Shown here piece after piece: positions 40,975 to 50,449 of a DNA stretch of 64,000 bases. Both the position numbers and the translations under genes were made by a program. The stretch spans positions 62,001 to 126,000 of the forward strand of contig CAJMSH010000004.1 of NCBI GenBank assembly GCA_905216055.1, given 5' to 3'. Position 1 is the first letter of the stretch, and each line of letters starts with the position of its first letter. The notes under the pieces are model-generated. The model saw nothing but the letters and a program-made list of their open reading frames with translations. It was not told the origin of the DNA and did not search any database. The DNA comes from an uncultured bacterium (lineage in GTDB: Bacteria > Cyanobacteriota > Vampirovibrionia > Gastranaerophilales > Gastranaerophilaceae).

Positions 40975-43458
40975 ATGAAAGAGGCATATTTTCCGCAGGA
41001 AATAGAAAAAAAATGGCAGAAAATCTGGGAAGAAAAAGGTGTATTCAAAACCCCTGATGATAGCGATAAACCAAAATATTATGCGTTGTCAATGTTCCCA
41101 TATCCTTCAGGCAAGCTTCACATGGGGCATGTCAGAAACTATACAATTACTGATGTAATTGCTCGTTTTAAAAGAATGAACGGTTATAATGTCCTTCACC
41201 CGATGGGCTGGGATAGCTTTGGACTTCCGGCTGAAAATGCTGCAATGAAACATGGGGCTAACCCTGAAACTTGGACTGATGAAAATATTGCATATATGAC
41301 TAAACAGTTAAAGATGCTTGGCCTTTCTTATGACTGGGACAGAGAAGTTACAACTTGCAAACCTGATTATTATAAATGGACTCAATGGTTGTTTCTTCAA
41401 CTTTATAAAAAAGGTTTGGCTTATAAAAAAGAAGCAGCCGTTAACTGGTGTGATGAATGTGGAACTGTTCTTGCAAATGAGCAGGTAATCGACGGTAAAT
41501 GCTGGAGATGTGACCATGTTGTTGAGAAAAAATATTTGTCACAATGGTTTTTGAAAATTACCGATTATGCGGAAGTTTTGCTTGAAGATTTGGATAAATT
41601 AACAGGCTGGGGCGATAACGTTAAAACTATGCAGGCAAACTGGATTGGAAAATCTCAGGGTGCAATTTTCAGATTTAAAGTTGTTGAAAATGATTTGGAA
41701 GTTCCTGTATATACAACTCGTCCTGATACAGTTCACGGTATAACTTATCTTGTTGTTGCACCTGAATATAAGGATATTGAAAAATTAACAACTCCTGAAA
41801 ATAAAGAGTCAGTTGAAGCATATCGTGCTAATGCTCGTAAGATGACAGAAATTGAAAGATTGTCAACTGATAGAGTTAAAACTGGTGTTCCTCTTGGTAC
41901 TCATTGTATAAATCCGTTTACAGGCGAAAAATTCCCTCTATGGACAGCAGATTATGCACTTGCCGAATACGGTACAGGTGCTGTTATGGCTGTTCCTGCA
42001 CATGATACAAGAGATTTTGATTTCGCTAAAAAATATAATTTGCCGTTAAAGGTTGTTATTCAAGATCCTAAAAATCCTTCAGATTGCAAGGATGCAGCTT
42101 ATACAGAACCTGGTGTTTTGATAAATTCAAATGAATTTAACGGTATGAGTAATGAAGAAGCTAAAAAAGCTATTACTCAAAAATCTGTTGATGAAGGCTT
42201 TGGTGAATTTAAAACTCAATACAGACTTCGTGATTGGTTGGTTTCAAGACAAAGATATTGGGGAGCTCCAATCCCTGTTGTATATTGCGAAAAATGCGGT
42301 ATTCAACCTGTTCCTGAAGATCAACTTCCTGTATTGTTACCAAAAGATGTTGATTTCTCAGTAGTTGGAAAATCTCCGATTACTACATCAAAAACTTTTG
42401 TGAATACAACTTGCCCATGTTGCGGCGGTCCTGCTAAGCGTGAAACAGATACAATGGATACATTCGTATGCTCTAGCTGGTATTATTTAAGATATTCAGA
42501 TGCAAAAAATGACAAAATGCCGTTTGCAAAAGATAAGGTAAATAAATGGTTGCCTGTTGATCAATATGTCGGCGGTATTGAACATGCTATTTTGCACTTG
42601 TTGTATTCAAGATTTTTCACAAAAGCATTGAGAGATTTAGGTCTTCTTGATTTTGACGAACCGTTTAAAAATCTTTTAACTCAAGGAATGGTTTTAAAAG
42701 ACGGTTCTAAAATGTCTAAGTCAAAAGGAAATACGGTTGATCCGGATGAAATATTTGAAAATTACGGAGCTGATACCGCAAGATTGTTTATTCTTTCAGA
42801 TTCACCACCGGCAAGAGATTTTGACTGGTCTGATGCAGGAGTTGAAGGCTGTTACAAATTCTTGAACAGAGTTTGGAGATTAATATCTTCTGATGCAGAA
42901 AATATTAACTTTAATTATCCGAAATTTGCTGCAGGAGATTTGAAAAAGAAAGATAATGACAACCTTTTAAGACTTGTTCATATTGCAATTAAAGGAATTA
43001 CAAATGATATTTCTAATGACTTCCAGTTTAATACTGTAATTTCAAAATACAGAGAACTTGTTAATGCAATTTATGATTGGCGAGGCAAAAAATCTGATTT
43101 AGATGAAGAAGATAGAAATATTTTGAGTTTCGCAATTGTAACATTAATTAAGTTGATGTCACCTGTTGCTGTTCACTTGACAGAAGAAGCTTGGCATGAG
43201 TTAGGCGGTGAAGGTTCTGTTCATGAACAGGAATGGCCAACGTGGGATGAAAATTTGGCTAAAGCAAGTTCAATTACCTTGGTTGTTCAAATAAACGGTA
43301 AAGTAAAAGATAAAATCGAAGCTGATGAAGCTTTGTCAGGAGATGAATTAAAGGCTCTTGCTTTATCAAGTGCTAAGGTAAAAGAACTTACAGCTGGAAA
43401 GACAATTGTAAAAACTATTGTTGTTCCTAAAAAATTAGTTAATATTGTTGTAAAATAA
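40975..43458 (+). CDS. leuS: Leucyl-tRNA synthetase
   Basis: The protein has 827 residues, the normal length. It charges tRNA-Leu. The class I motifs HMGH (residues about 48-51) and KMSKSKGN, the CP1 editing domain (about 220-420) and the anticodon-binding C-terminus are intact. A four-Cys zinc-binding insert (CDECG...CWRCD, about 159-183) is present. An AGAGGA ribosome site precedes it. I looked for a T-box-like leader and saw none. Confidence 0.96.
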   Translation: MKEAYFPQEIEKKWQKIWEEKGVFKTPDDSDKPKYYALSMFPYPSGKLHMGHVRNYTITDVIARFKRMNGYNVLHPMGWDSFGLPAENAAMKHGANPETWTDENIAYMTKQLKMLGLSYDWDREVTTCKPDYYKWTQWLFLQLYKKGLAYKKEAAVNWCDECGTVLANEQVIDGKCWRCDHVVEKKYLSQWFLKITDYAEVLLEDLDKLTGWGDNVKTMQANWIGKSQGAIFRFKVVENDLEVPVYTTRPDTVHGITYLVVAPEYKDIEKLTTPENKESVEAYRANARKMTEIERLSTDRVKTGVPLGTHCINPFTGEKFPLWTADYALAEYGTGAVMAVPAHDTRDFDFAKKYNLPLKVVIQDPKNPSDCKDAAYTEPGVLINSNEFNGMSNEEAKKAITQKSVDEGFGEFKTQYRLRDWLVSRQRYWGAPIPVVYCEKCGIQPVPEDQLPVLLPKDVDFSVVGKSPITTSKTFVNTTCPCCGGPAKRETDTMDTFVCSSWYYLRYSDAKNDKMPFAKDKVNKWLPVDQYVGGIEHAILHLLYSRFFTKALRDLGLLDFDEPFKNLLTQGMVLKDGSKMSKSKGNTVDPDEIFENYGADTARLFILSDSPPARDFDWSDAGVEGCYKFLNRVWRLISSDAENINFNYPKFAAGDLKKKDNDNLLRLVHIAIKGITNDISNDFQFNTVISKYRELVNAIYDWRGKKSDLDEEDRNILSFAIVTLIKLMSPVAVHLTEEAWHELGGEGSVHEQEWPTWDENLAKASSITLVVQINGKVKDKIEADEALSGDELKALALSSAKVKELTAGKTIVKTIVVPKKLVNIVVK

Positions 43459-43480
43459 GTATTTTCTATTTAATAAAAAT

Positions 43481-43518
43481 TTGGTTAGAATGCTTTATAT
43501 TCTAGCCAAATTTTTTTA
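43481..43518 (+). terminator. Terminator after leuS
   Basis: TTGGTTAGAA pairs with TTCTAGCCAA (one G-T pair) around a short loop and is followed by a T run. Confidence 0.75.
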
Positions 43519-43627
43519 TATTAATATTCCGATATATCTCTTTACAAATAGTAAAATTCCGCCCGTATCAGAATTTATGTATTATAATAGAATAAGTAAT
43601 ACATAGATACAGATAAGGGATAGAGTT

Positions 43628-45007
43628 TTGAAAAAAGATAAATATTATTTCATTGCAATTGGCGGTGTTGGAATGAGTGGTTTGGCAAAGTATTTGTTGG
43701 AAAACGGATGCGATGTTTCAGGATCTGATATAGTTGACAGTAAATATATTCAGAAATTAAGAGATTTAGGTGCCAAAGTTTACATAGGTCAAAAGGCTGA
43801 AAACGTGCCTAATGATGCAACTGTGGTTGCAAGTACGGCAATAAGAGAAAATAATCCGGAAATGGTTAGGGCTAGAGAATTGGGCTTAACTGTTTATCAC
43901 CGTTCTGATATTTTGGCAAAAATTTCACGATGGGGCAAATTTTTCCTTGGATATTCCGGAACTCACGGAAAAACGACGACAAGCGGACTTTCATCTTATG
44001 TTCTTGAAAAAGCAGGTTTGAAACCGTCTTTTGTTGTCGGTGGAATTATTCCTGAACTTGGAATAAATGCTCATTCCCAAGACGGTAAATTTTTCTGTGC
44101 AGAATTAGATGAAAGTGACGGAACTATCGTTAAATATTGTCCTAATGTTTGCGTTATCAACAATTTGGAAGCTGATCATTTGGACTTTTATAAAGATGGT
44201 TTGAAATCTATTCTTGATACTTTTGAAAAATTTATTTCAAATATGCCTGAAACTTCTATCGTTTTAGTTAATAAAGATTGCAAGGCTACTATGGGCCTTC
44301 ACAGTCACAAAACATTAACTTTTGGACTTTCAGATGCTGATTATACGGCTTGTAATATTTGTTTTAAGCCTGATTGCACAACATTTGATATTTATTACAA
44401 AGGAGAATTTTTAACTGATTTAACTATAATTCTTCGAGGTAAACATAATGTTTATAATGCGTTATCAGTTCTTGCAAGCTTGCATCAGGCAGGTGTTGAT
44501 ATAAATGCAGTTAAACCTCATTTTGCAACTTTTGCAGGAATGGGCAGAAGATTTCAAAAGGTTGCAGAATTTAACGGCGTAACTGTTTATGATGATTATG
44601 CTCATCACCCGACAGAAATAAAAGCAACTTTATCATCTGCTGAAGGTATGAAGGATAAACATATTATTGCAGTTTTCCAACCTCACAGATACACAAGATT
44701 GAAGAATTTATGGAATGAATTTTTGGATGCTTTTTCAAATGTTGATAAAGTTGTTGTAACAGATGTTTATGCCGCATCAGAAGATGTTATTGAAGGTGTA
44801 AATTCTGAAAGATTTGCAAAAGATTTAGCTAATCACATTGATATTCCTTGTGAATATATAAAAGGTTCAATTGCAGATGTGGCAAAAAAATTATATCCTG
44901 AACTTAGAAAAAACGATGTTGTAATAGGTTTGGGAGCAGGAACAATTACGAATTTGTCAAAAGAACTTTTGAATGTAGAGAAAGAGGCTGTCGGTGCTGG
45001 AAACTGA
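43628..45007 (+). CDS. murC: UDP-N-acetylmuramate--L-alanine ligase
   Basis: The protein has 459 residues. It adds the first L-Ala to the peptidoglycan precursor. The N-terminal IAIGGVGMSGLA Rossmann motif, the P-loop GYSGTHGKTTTSG, the DESDGT segment and the DDYAHHPTEI segment identify MurC. The start is TTG after AAGGGA. It overlaps murB by 14 bases, giving the murC-murB-ddl-ftsQ operon. Confidence 0.95.
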   Translation: MKKDKYYFIAIGGVGMSGLAKYLLENGCDVSGSDIVDSKYIQKLRDLGAKVYIGQKAENVPNDATVVASTAIRENNPEMVRARELGLTVYHRSDILAKISRWGKFFLGYSGTHGKTTTSGLSSYVLEKAGLKPSFVVGGIIPELGINAHSQDGKFFCAELDESDGTIVKYCPNVCVINNLEADHLDFYKDGLKSILDTFEKFISNMPETSIVLVNKDCKATMGLHSHKTLTFGLSDADYTACNICFKPDCTTFDIYYKGEFLTDLTIILRGKHNVYNALSVLASLHQAGVDINAVKPHFATFAGMGRRFQKVAEFNGVTVYDDYAHHPTEIKATLSSAEGMKDKHIIAVFQPHRYTRLKNLWNEFLDAFSNVDKVVVTDVYAASEDVIEGVNSERFAKDLANHIDIPCEYIKGSIADVAKKLYPELRKNDVVIGLGAGTITNLSKELLNVEKEAVGAGN

Positions 45008-45887
45008 TTATGAAATAAAAAAAATGACATCCTTTAAAGTTGGCGGGAAAATTGCAAGAATGTATTTCCCCGAATCTGTTGAGGAATTTGTTGAAATAAT
45101 AAAAAAAGAACCAAACGCATTTGTAGGTGGTAATTTTTCAAATATCTTGGTGTCATCTGACGGATATGACGGTGCTGTAATTTGTACAAAGAAAATTGCC
45201 TCTATCAGCTTTGATGGAAATAAAGTTATTGCAGGTGCAGGTGTTAGAGGTACAAAGTTATCAAAAATGGCTTTGGCTGAAGATTTGAGCGGATTGGAAT
45301 TTATGATAGCTTTCCCTGGCTCTGTCGGTGGAGAAGTATTTATGAATGCCGGTGCCCATGGACAAATGATTGCTGATGTTTTAAATTCTGCAAAAGTTTA
45401 TTGCCCTGAAAAAGGTATTATTTCCTTATCAAATTCTGATATGGAATTCAGTTACAGAACTTCAATTTGTCAAAAGAAACCTTATTCTGTTTTAGAGGCT
45501 GAATTTATTTTGACACCTTCTACAAAAGAAAAAATTCAAGAAAAAATGAATGAAAATTTGTCGTTCAGACAAAATAAACAGCCTTCTTTAACTTTGCCAA
45601 ATTGTGGAAGTACATTCAGAAATCCTCAAGGTGATTCTGCAGGTCGTCTTTTGGATGAAGCAGGTGTTAAGGGGTTAAAAATAGGTGGTGCCCATGTTTG
45701 GGAAAATCACGCCAATTTTATTATAAATGATGGAGAGGCTACATCTTTAGATATTTTAAAATTAATGGATGAGATGTATTCTCGTGTAAAGAATAAGTTT
45801 GATATAGAATTGAAGCCTGAAGTCAGATATTTGGGCGGAAATAATGAAGAAGAGGTTAAAATATGCAAGAAATTAAAGCTGATATAA
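44994..45887 (+). CDS. murB: UDP-N-acetylenolpyruvoylglucosamine reductase
   Basis: The protein has 297 residues. It is an FAD enzyme making UDP-MurNAc. TSFKVGGKIARMYFP near the start, the FPGSVGGEVFMNAGAHG segment, FSYRTSI and the NCGSTFRNPQG segment near the active Ser are typical of MurB. GTG is used as start within the murC gene; ATG at residue 11 would be too far into the FAD domain. It overlaps ddl by 25 bases. Confidence 0.95.
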   Translation: MLETDYEIKKMTSFKVGGKIARMYFPESVEEFVEIIKKEPNAFVGGNFSNILVSSDGYDGAVICTKKIASISFDGNKVIAGAGVRGTKLSKMALAEDLSGLEFMIAFPGSVGGEVFMNAGAHGQMIADVLNSAKVYCPEKGIISLSNSDMEFSYRTSICQKKPYSVLEAEFILTPSTKEKIQEKMNENLSFRQNKQPSLTLPNCGSTFRNPQGDSAGRLLDEAGVKGLKIGGAHVWENHANFIINDGEATSLDILKLMDEMYSRVKNKFDIELKPEVRYLGGNNEEEVKICKKLKLI

Positions 45888-46813
45888 GTAAAGATGCGAA
45901 AATTGCAGTTTTGTGCGGAGGAATGTCTTCTGAAGCAGAAGTTTCAATGCGCTCAGGAAAAGGATGTTATGATGCTTTGCAAAGACTTGGGTACAAAAAT
46001 GCTGAAATGGTTGTTGTTGATAAAGACATAGCAATCAAATTAAAAGATGGCAAATATGATTATGCTTTCAACGCATTGCACGGGAAATATGGCGAAGACG
46101 GTTGTATTCAAGGTATTTTAGAAATATTACAAATTCCTTATACCGGCTGTGGTGTTATGTCCAGCTCTTTGTGTATGAATAAAGAATATACAAAGAGAAT
46201 TTTGTCAACAAATCCTGAAATTGTTATGGCAAAATCAGCTTTTGTGAGAAAAGGTGATGATTTATTTGAAAAGACTAAAAACTTGACTTATCCTCTTTTT
46301 GTAAAACCTGTTTGTGAAGGCTCAAGTTTTGGGATGACTAAAGTTGATAAAAAGGAAGATTTAAAAGCTGCTTATGAAGTTGCATTAAAATATAATGACG
46401 ATGTTTTGATTGAAGAATTTATTGACGGCTTTTTTGTTACGGTAGGTGTTTTGGAATGTAGCGGAGAACCTTTTGCTACAGAAGTTTTGGAAATCAGACC
46501 AAAAACAGAATGGTATGATTTTGAGGCAAAATATACACAAGGTATGTCTGAATTTATTTGCCCTGCAAACCTTTCAAAAGAAGTTACTAAAGTAGTTAAA
46601 AAAGCTGCAGTTGATGCTTTTGTAACAGCAGGTTGCAGAAGCGTTTCAAGAATTGATTTTATGATGAAGGATGATATTCCTTATCTTTTAGAAATAAATA
46701 CAAGTCCAGGAATGACAACTGTAAGTGATTTGCCGGCACAAGCTGCTGCTATGGGAATTGATTACGATAATTTAGTACAATTAATTTTAAACAGTGCAGG
46801 ATTGAATAAATAA
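45863..46813 (+). CDS. ddl: D-alanine--D-alanine ligase
   Basis: The protein has 316 residues. It is an ATP-grasp enzyme that joins two D-Ala for the peptidoglycan precursor. VLCGGMSSEAEVSMRSG near the start, NALHGKYGEDG, FVKPVCEGSSFG and LEINTSPGMT are conserved. The start after GAAGAGG lies inside murB, and the stop overlaps the ftsQ start by one base. Confidence 0.95.
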   Translation: MQEIKADISKDAKIAVLCGGMSSEAEVSMRSGKGCYDALQRLGYKNAEMVVVDKDIAIKLKDGKYDYAFNALHGKYGEDGCIQGILEILQIPYTGCGVMSSSLCMNKEYTKRILSTNPEIVMAKSAFVRKGDDLFEKTKNLTYPLFVKPVCEGSSFGMTKVDKKEDLKAAYEVALKYNDDVLIEEFIDGFFVTVGVLECSGEPFATEVLEIRPKTEWYDFEAKYTQGMSEFICPANLSKEVTKVVKKAAVDAFVTAGCRSVSRIDFMMKDDIPYLLEINTSPGMTTVSDLPAQAAAMGIDYDNLVQLILNSAGLNK

Positions 46814-47736
46814 TGCAGGAAGATGAATTAAATCATAATAATGAAAATGAACATATAGAATATCATGAATTTTCGGAAAGTATTGAAATTTCTGAAGATG
46901 ATGCTATTCCTGACGGGAAACATCTTGTTAAGAAAAAACGCCGTGAACGTCTTGTTCGTAAAGGAAGAATGAAACAAGAACGTTTTAGAGCATTTGTAAG
47001 ATTTTTCTTGTCTATATTCTTTATTATGTTTTTAGTTTACGGTTTGAAATGTAAAGGCTGGTATATGGATAAAAATGCCTTTACTTATGTTGGCAATGAT
47101 GCTGTTGAAATTATCAATAACAAAATTGTGCCTTCTCATAAAATTCTTGTGCTTTTGAAAAACAGTAATGTGCCAAATGTTCCTATGTATATGGCAAAAA
47201 CTGATGCGATAAAAAAAGAATTGTTGAAATTGACACCTATTGAAGATGTTTATATAAGACGTTATGCTTTCCCTGCAAGAATTCAAATAATTGTGAAGGA
47301 GAGAATTCCTGTTATTACTATCGCGCCTGATGAAAAAGTTTCACCTGTTGCATTTTTTACAACAGATGGCAAGCTTATCGGACATGAATATATGCCTTTG
47401 AGTCCTGAATATAAAACAATAAAAGTTTTGTCTTACGGTAATAAAGGTGATGATTATCGTAAATGGGATTTGAAAAAACTTCATGAAATAGAAAAAATAA
47501 GCAAATATGTTGAAACTTATTCAAAAGAACCTGTAGAATATGTTGATTTAAGAAATCCGAATGATGTATATGTAAAGATTAAAACGGTTAATATAAGAAT
47601 TGGTCGTATTGATGAAAATGTTTATAAACGTATAGAAAGAATTCCTTCAATATTGCCTCAGGTAAAGCTTGTTGATTCAAAGGTTAAATATTTGGATTTG
47701 AGCTGGGAAAAGGTAAATTATTTGAAATTGGAATGA
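46813..47736 (+). CDS. ftsQ: FtsQ/DivIB-type cell division protein
   Basis: The protein has 307 residues: a long charged cytoplasmic N-terminus (about 1-60), one membrane segment (about 61-77), a POTRA domain (about 90-160, NVPMYMAKTDAIKKELLKLTP) and a C-terminal beta domain. It acts in the divisome linking FtsB/L with the septal synthases. It is the last gene of the mur operon, consistent with the common murC-murB-ddl-ftsQ order. Confidence 0.85.
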   Translation: MQEDELNHNNENEHIEYHEFSESIEISEDDAIPDGKHLVKKKRRERLVRKGRMKQERFRAFVRFFLSIFFIMFLVYGLKCKGWYMDKNAFTYVGNDAVEIINNKIVPSHKILVLLKNSNVPNVPMYMAKTDAIKKELLKLTPIEDVYIRRYAFPARIQIIVKERIPVITIAPDEKVSPVAFFTTDGKLIGHEYMPLSPEYKTIKVLSYGNKGDDYRKWDLKKLHEIEKISKYVETYSKEPVEYVDLRNPNDVYVKIKTVNIRIGRIDENVYKRIERIPSILPQVKLVDSKVKYLDLSWEKVNYLKLE

Positions 47737-47751
47737 TGCGTTTGTTATAAT
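47722..47751 (+). promoter_or_regulatory. Promoter of nadE
   Basis: TTGAAA and TATAAT are 18 bases apart at the end of ftsQ, giving nadE its own transcription start. Confidence 0.55.
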
Positions 47752-47790
47752 TTAAAAGATTTTAATGTTAAAAGTAAAGAGGATAAAAAT

Positions 47791-49194
47791 ATGAAAATTA
47801 CAGTTGCACAAATCAGATTAAAAACAGCAGATTTTAAATTTAATTTAGATAATATTATAAAAAATATAAATTCAGATTGTGATTTAATTGTATTTCCGCA
47901 AATTGATATTGAAGAATTAGGCGGAAAAGATTTGGTTTTTGATGAAAATTGTATGTCTGCTCAAGCAAAATTGTATAAAGATATTGCTGAAAAAAATTAT
48001 AAACAAAATATTATAATCGGAGATATTTTGATTAGAAACGGTGAAGTTGAAGTTTCTGATTATGGTATTTTTGATATTTGCGGAAAGAAAGTTTATGTTT
48101 CTGATACGTTTGAAGAAGACGTTGAATGTGATTTATACATTCTTGCAAAAAACAGATATTATGCAATGAATACTTATAGTGAATTTGTTGAAAGTATTGA
48201 TGCACATTGTGATTTTATTTATGTAAATGCACTAGGAATTGCAGATGAAAATGTATTTGCAGGTGGAAGTTTTGCAAAGAATTCTGATAACAAAGTTGTA
48301 ATGCAAATGCCTTTATGTGAAGAAGATATTGATACTGTTGATTTTTTACGTGTTATAGAATTTAAGGAAGAACCTGTTGAATCTCAAGTTGTTGATGTTA
48401 CAACATTTGCACTGAAAGAATATTGCGAAAATACAGGGTTTAATAAAGTTGTTTTAGGCTTGTCAGGAGGTATAGACAGTGCCTTGACAGCTACTCTTGC
48501 CGTTAAAGCTTTGGGCGCTGATAATGTTCTTGGAATTCTTATGCCAAGTATGTTTTCATCTGAAGGGAGTGTAACTGACAGTTTGAAACTTGCTGAAAAC
48601 TTGGGTATAAAAACCGTTAAGGAACCTATTACCCCAATGTTTGATGAATTTATGAAAAATCGTGAAAGATTACATGATTTGGCTGAAGAAAATTTGCAGG
48701 CAAGATTGAGAGCTTTGATTTTAATGTTCTATTCAAACCGCGAAAACAGACTCCTTTTATCAACAGGTAACAAGTCTGAAAGTGCAATGGGATTTGGTAC
48801 ACTTTACGGTGATTTGGCAGGCGGTTATAATTTGATTTGCGATTTGACAAAAACTAATGTTTATAAGGTCGCAAATTATCTAAATAAAGAAAAGGAAACA
48901 ATTCCTCAGGCAATTATTGACAAAGCTCCGTCTGCAGAACTTCATCCGGGACAAAAAGATCAGGACAGACTCCCTGAATATGCAGTTTTAGACGATATTA
49001 TTGAAATGTATGTTGAAGAGAACAAACCACTTGATGAAATTTATGCGAAGTATGACAAATCTTTAGTTGATGAAACAATTAAAAAGATATACAGAATGCA
49101 GTTTAAACGTCATCAAGGCTGTTTGGGTGTAAGACTTACGGAACGCTCTTTTTGTAATGGGGTTGATTTGCCTGTAGTTCAAAGATTTTATTAA
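47791..49194 (+). CDS. nadE: NAD+ synthetase with degenerate glutaminase domain
   Basis: The protein has 467 residues, shorter than the usual 540 or more of glutamine-dependent NadE. The C-terminal synthetase half is intact (PP-loop LGLSGGIDSA, the STGNKSESAMG segment). The N-terminal carbon-nitrogen hydrolase half is shortened: the catalytic Glu position of the FPE motif reads FPQ (Gln37), the region carrying the catalytic Lys is not recognisable, and the region with the nucleophilic Cys is missing. It should therefore use free ammonia, with the N-terminal half retained for structure. This is inferred from sequence only. Confidence 0.9.
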   Translation: MKITVAQIRLKTADFKFNLDNIIKNINSDCDLIVFPQIDIEELGGKDLVFDENCMSAQAKLYKDIAEKNYKQNIIIGDILIRNGEVEVSDYGIFDICGKKVYVSDTFEEDVECDLYILAKNRYYAMNTYSEFVESIDAHCDFIYVNALGIADENVFAGGSFAKNSDNKVVMQMPLCEEDIDTVDFLRVIEFKEEPVESQVVDVTTFALKEYCENTGFNKVVLGLSGGIDSALTATLAVKALGADNVLGILMPSMFSSEGSVTDSLKLAENLGIKTVKEPITPMFDEFMKNRERLHDLAEENLQARLRALILMFYSNRENRLLLSTGNKSESAMGFGTLYGDLAGGYNLICDLTKTNVYKVANYLNKEKETIPQAIIDKAPSAELHPGQKDQDRLPEYAVLDDIIEMYVEENKPLDEIYAKYDKSLVDETIKKIYRMQFKRHQGCLGVRLTERSFCNGVDLPVVQRFY

Positions 49195-49220
49195 TAGCAG
49201 TATTTTGTTCGATGCAAATA

Positions 49221-49249
49221 TTGCAATTTGATGTAATATTTGTTATAAT
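49221..49249 (+). promoter_or_regulatory. Promoter of metallo-hydrolase gene
   Basis: TTGCAA and a perfect TATAAT are 17 bases apart. Transcription would begin near 49255, which rules out the upstream in-frame ATG at 49212. Confidence 0.65.
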
Positions 49250-49268
49250 GTATGTACACGAGGAATTA

Positions 49269-50060
49269 ATGGATCTAACTGTACTTGTTGACAATAATTG
49301 TAAGACAAATTACTTTTTACTCGGCGAGCCCGGATTTTCTGTGTTGCTAGAAAACAATTATCACAAAGTTTTGTTTGATTGTGGTTATAGCGACGCATTT
49401 ATAAAAAATGCATACAAATTGGGGCTTGATCTTGCAGATGTTAATGAGATTATTCTTTCTCATGGTCATAAAGATCATACTGGAGGCTTATTACGATTAG
49501 AATCTTTGTATCGTAAAATGTTAATGGCTGGAATAAGCCTGAATCTTAAAACAATTATTACACATCCTGATACGTTTGAACCCAAATTGAGTGATAAAGC
49601 TGAAAATATAGGTTTCCCTGGTGAAGCAGGTAAACTTTGTGATATTTTTGATGTTGAATATACGAGAGAACCTCGTTGGATTACTCCAAAATTATTGTAC
49701 CTTGGTGAAATTCCAAAATATTTTAATACTGATTATAAATATAAAGATGAAACGGCTTTAGCTTATAAAGGTGAAAACGGTTTAACTTTAGTTGTGGGTT
49801 GTTCTCATATCGGAATTCCTAATATTGTTGAATATGCAAAAAAAGTCACAGGCGAACCAAGAATTAAGACATTTATTGGTGGAATTTTCCTGAATAATAA
49901 GACTGAATATAAAATAAGAGAATTGGGAATTTATTTAAGGGATTTGAATATAAAAAATTTCTATCCTTGTCATTGCTGTGATTTGAATTCTAAAATTATT
50001 CTTTCTGAATATGTAAAAATGAAAGATGTTTATTCCGGATTGAGAATAACTGTTAATTAA
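49269..50060 (+). CDS. MBL-fold metallo-hydrolase
   Basis: The protein has 263 residues when started at the ATG after CGAGGAAT. The metallo-beta-lactamase motif LSHGHKDHTGGL (about residues 60-71), a later GCSHIGIPN His and a C-terminal FYPCHCCD segment identify the family. It resembles the group annotated as dihydropterin methyl-aminobenzene phosphate synthases, related to folate or methanopterin chemistry, but the substrate is not known. It is monocistronic. Confidence 0.8.
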   Translation: MDLTVLVDNNCKTNYFLLGEPGFSVLLENNYHKVLFDCGYSDAFIKNAYKLGLDLADVNEIILSHGHKDHTGGLLRLESLYRKMLMAGISLNLKTIITHPDTFEPKLSDKAENIGFPGEAGKLCDIFDVEYTREPRWITPKLLYLGEIPKYFNTDYKYKDETALAYKGENGLTLVVGCSHIGIPNIVEYAKKVTGEPRIKTFIGGIFLNNKTEYKIRELGIYLRDLNIKNFYPCHCCDLNSKIILSEYVKMKDVYSGLRITVN

Positions 50061-50078
50061 TTAAAATTTACAATGTGC

Positions 50079-50107
50079 TTGCAAATAAAATATGAGTGTA
50101 ATATAAT
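50079..50107 (+). promoter_or_regulatory. Promoter of rpmI-rplT
   Basis: TTGCAA and TATAAT are 17 bases apart, the same boxes as in front of the metallo-hydrolase gene. The transcript would have a leader of about 115 bases. Confidence 0.6.
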
Positions 50108-50123
50108 TGTTACGCAAAAGTTT

Positions 50124-50228
50124 TATGGCTTTGGTATGCCAAAAGCTTTTTTAAGTACACTAACCGCCGTTTTGGTATGACTAAATTAGTAAATTTGTCA
50201 GATTAAACGGTATGAAAAGGAGGACAAA
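50124..50228 (+). promoter_or_regulatory. Attenuator-like leader of rpmI-rplT
   Basis: GGCTTTGG and CCAAAAGC form a bulged stem followed by six T (50127-50152), a possible terminator in the leader. Further on CCGTTT can pair with AAACGG close to the AGGAGG ribosome site. GGTATG recurs three times. Such leaders are known to mediate feedback by ribosomal protein L20 in other bacteria; the assignment here is inference. Confidence 0.45.
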
Positions 50229-50438
50229 ATGCCAAAAATGAAAACACACAAGTCTGCTGCTAAACGTTATAAAGTTACAGCAACAGGCAAAATTGTTAGA
50301 AGACAAGCTGGTATTGGCCACTTACTTCAACATAAATCTGCTTCAAGAAAACGCAGAATTTTCAAAATGATTTCAATTTCTGAATCACATTTCAAATTGA
50401 TTTCAAAAGAGTTACCTTACAGAAAGTATGCAAGATAG
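50229..50438 (+). CDS. rpmI: 50S ribosomal protein L35
   Basis: The protein has 69 residues with the typical PKMKTHKSAAKRYKVT start and the basic HKSASRKRR segment. AGGAGG precedes the start. The usual upstream infC is absent; rplT follows 11 bases later. Confidence 0.95.
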   Translation: MPKMKTHKSAAKRYKVTATGKIVRRQAGIGHLLQHKSASRKRRIFKMISISESHFKLISKELPYRKYAR

Positions 50439-50449
50439 GAGGCAGGTAA

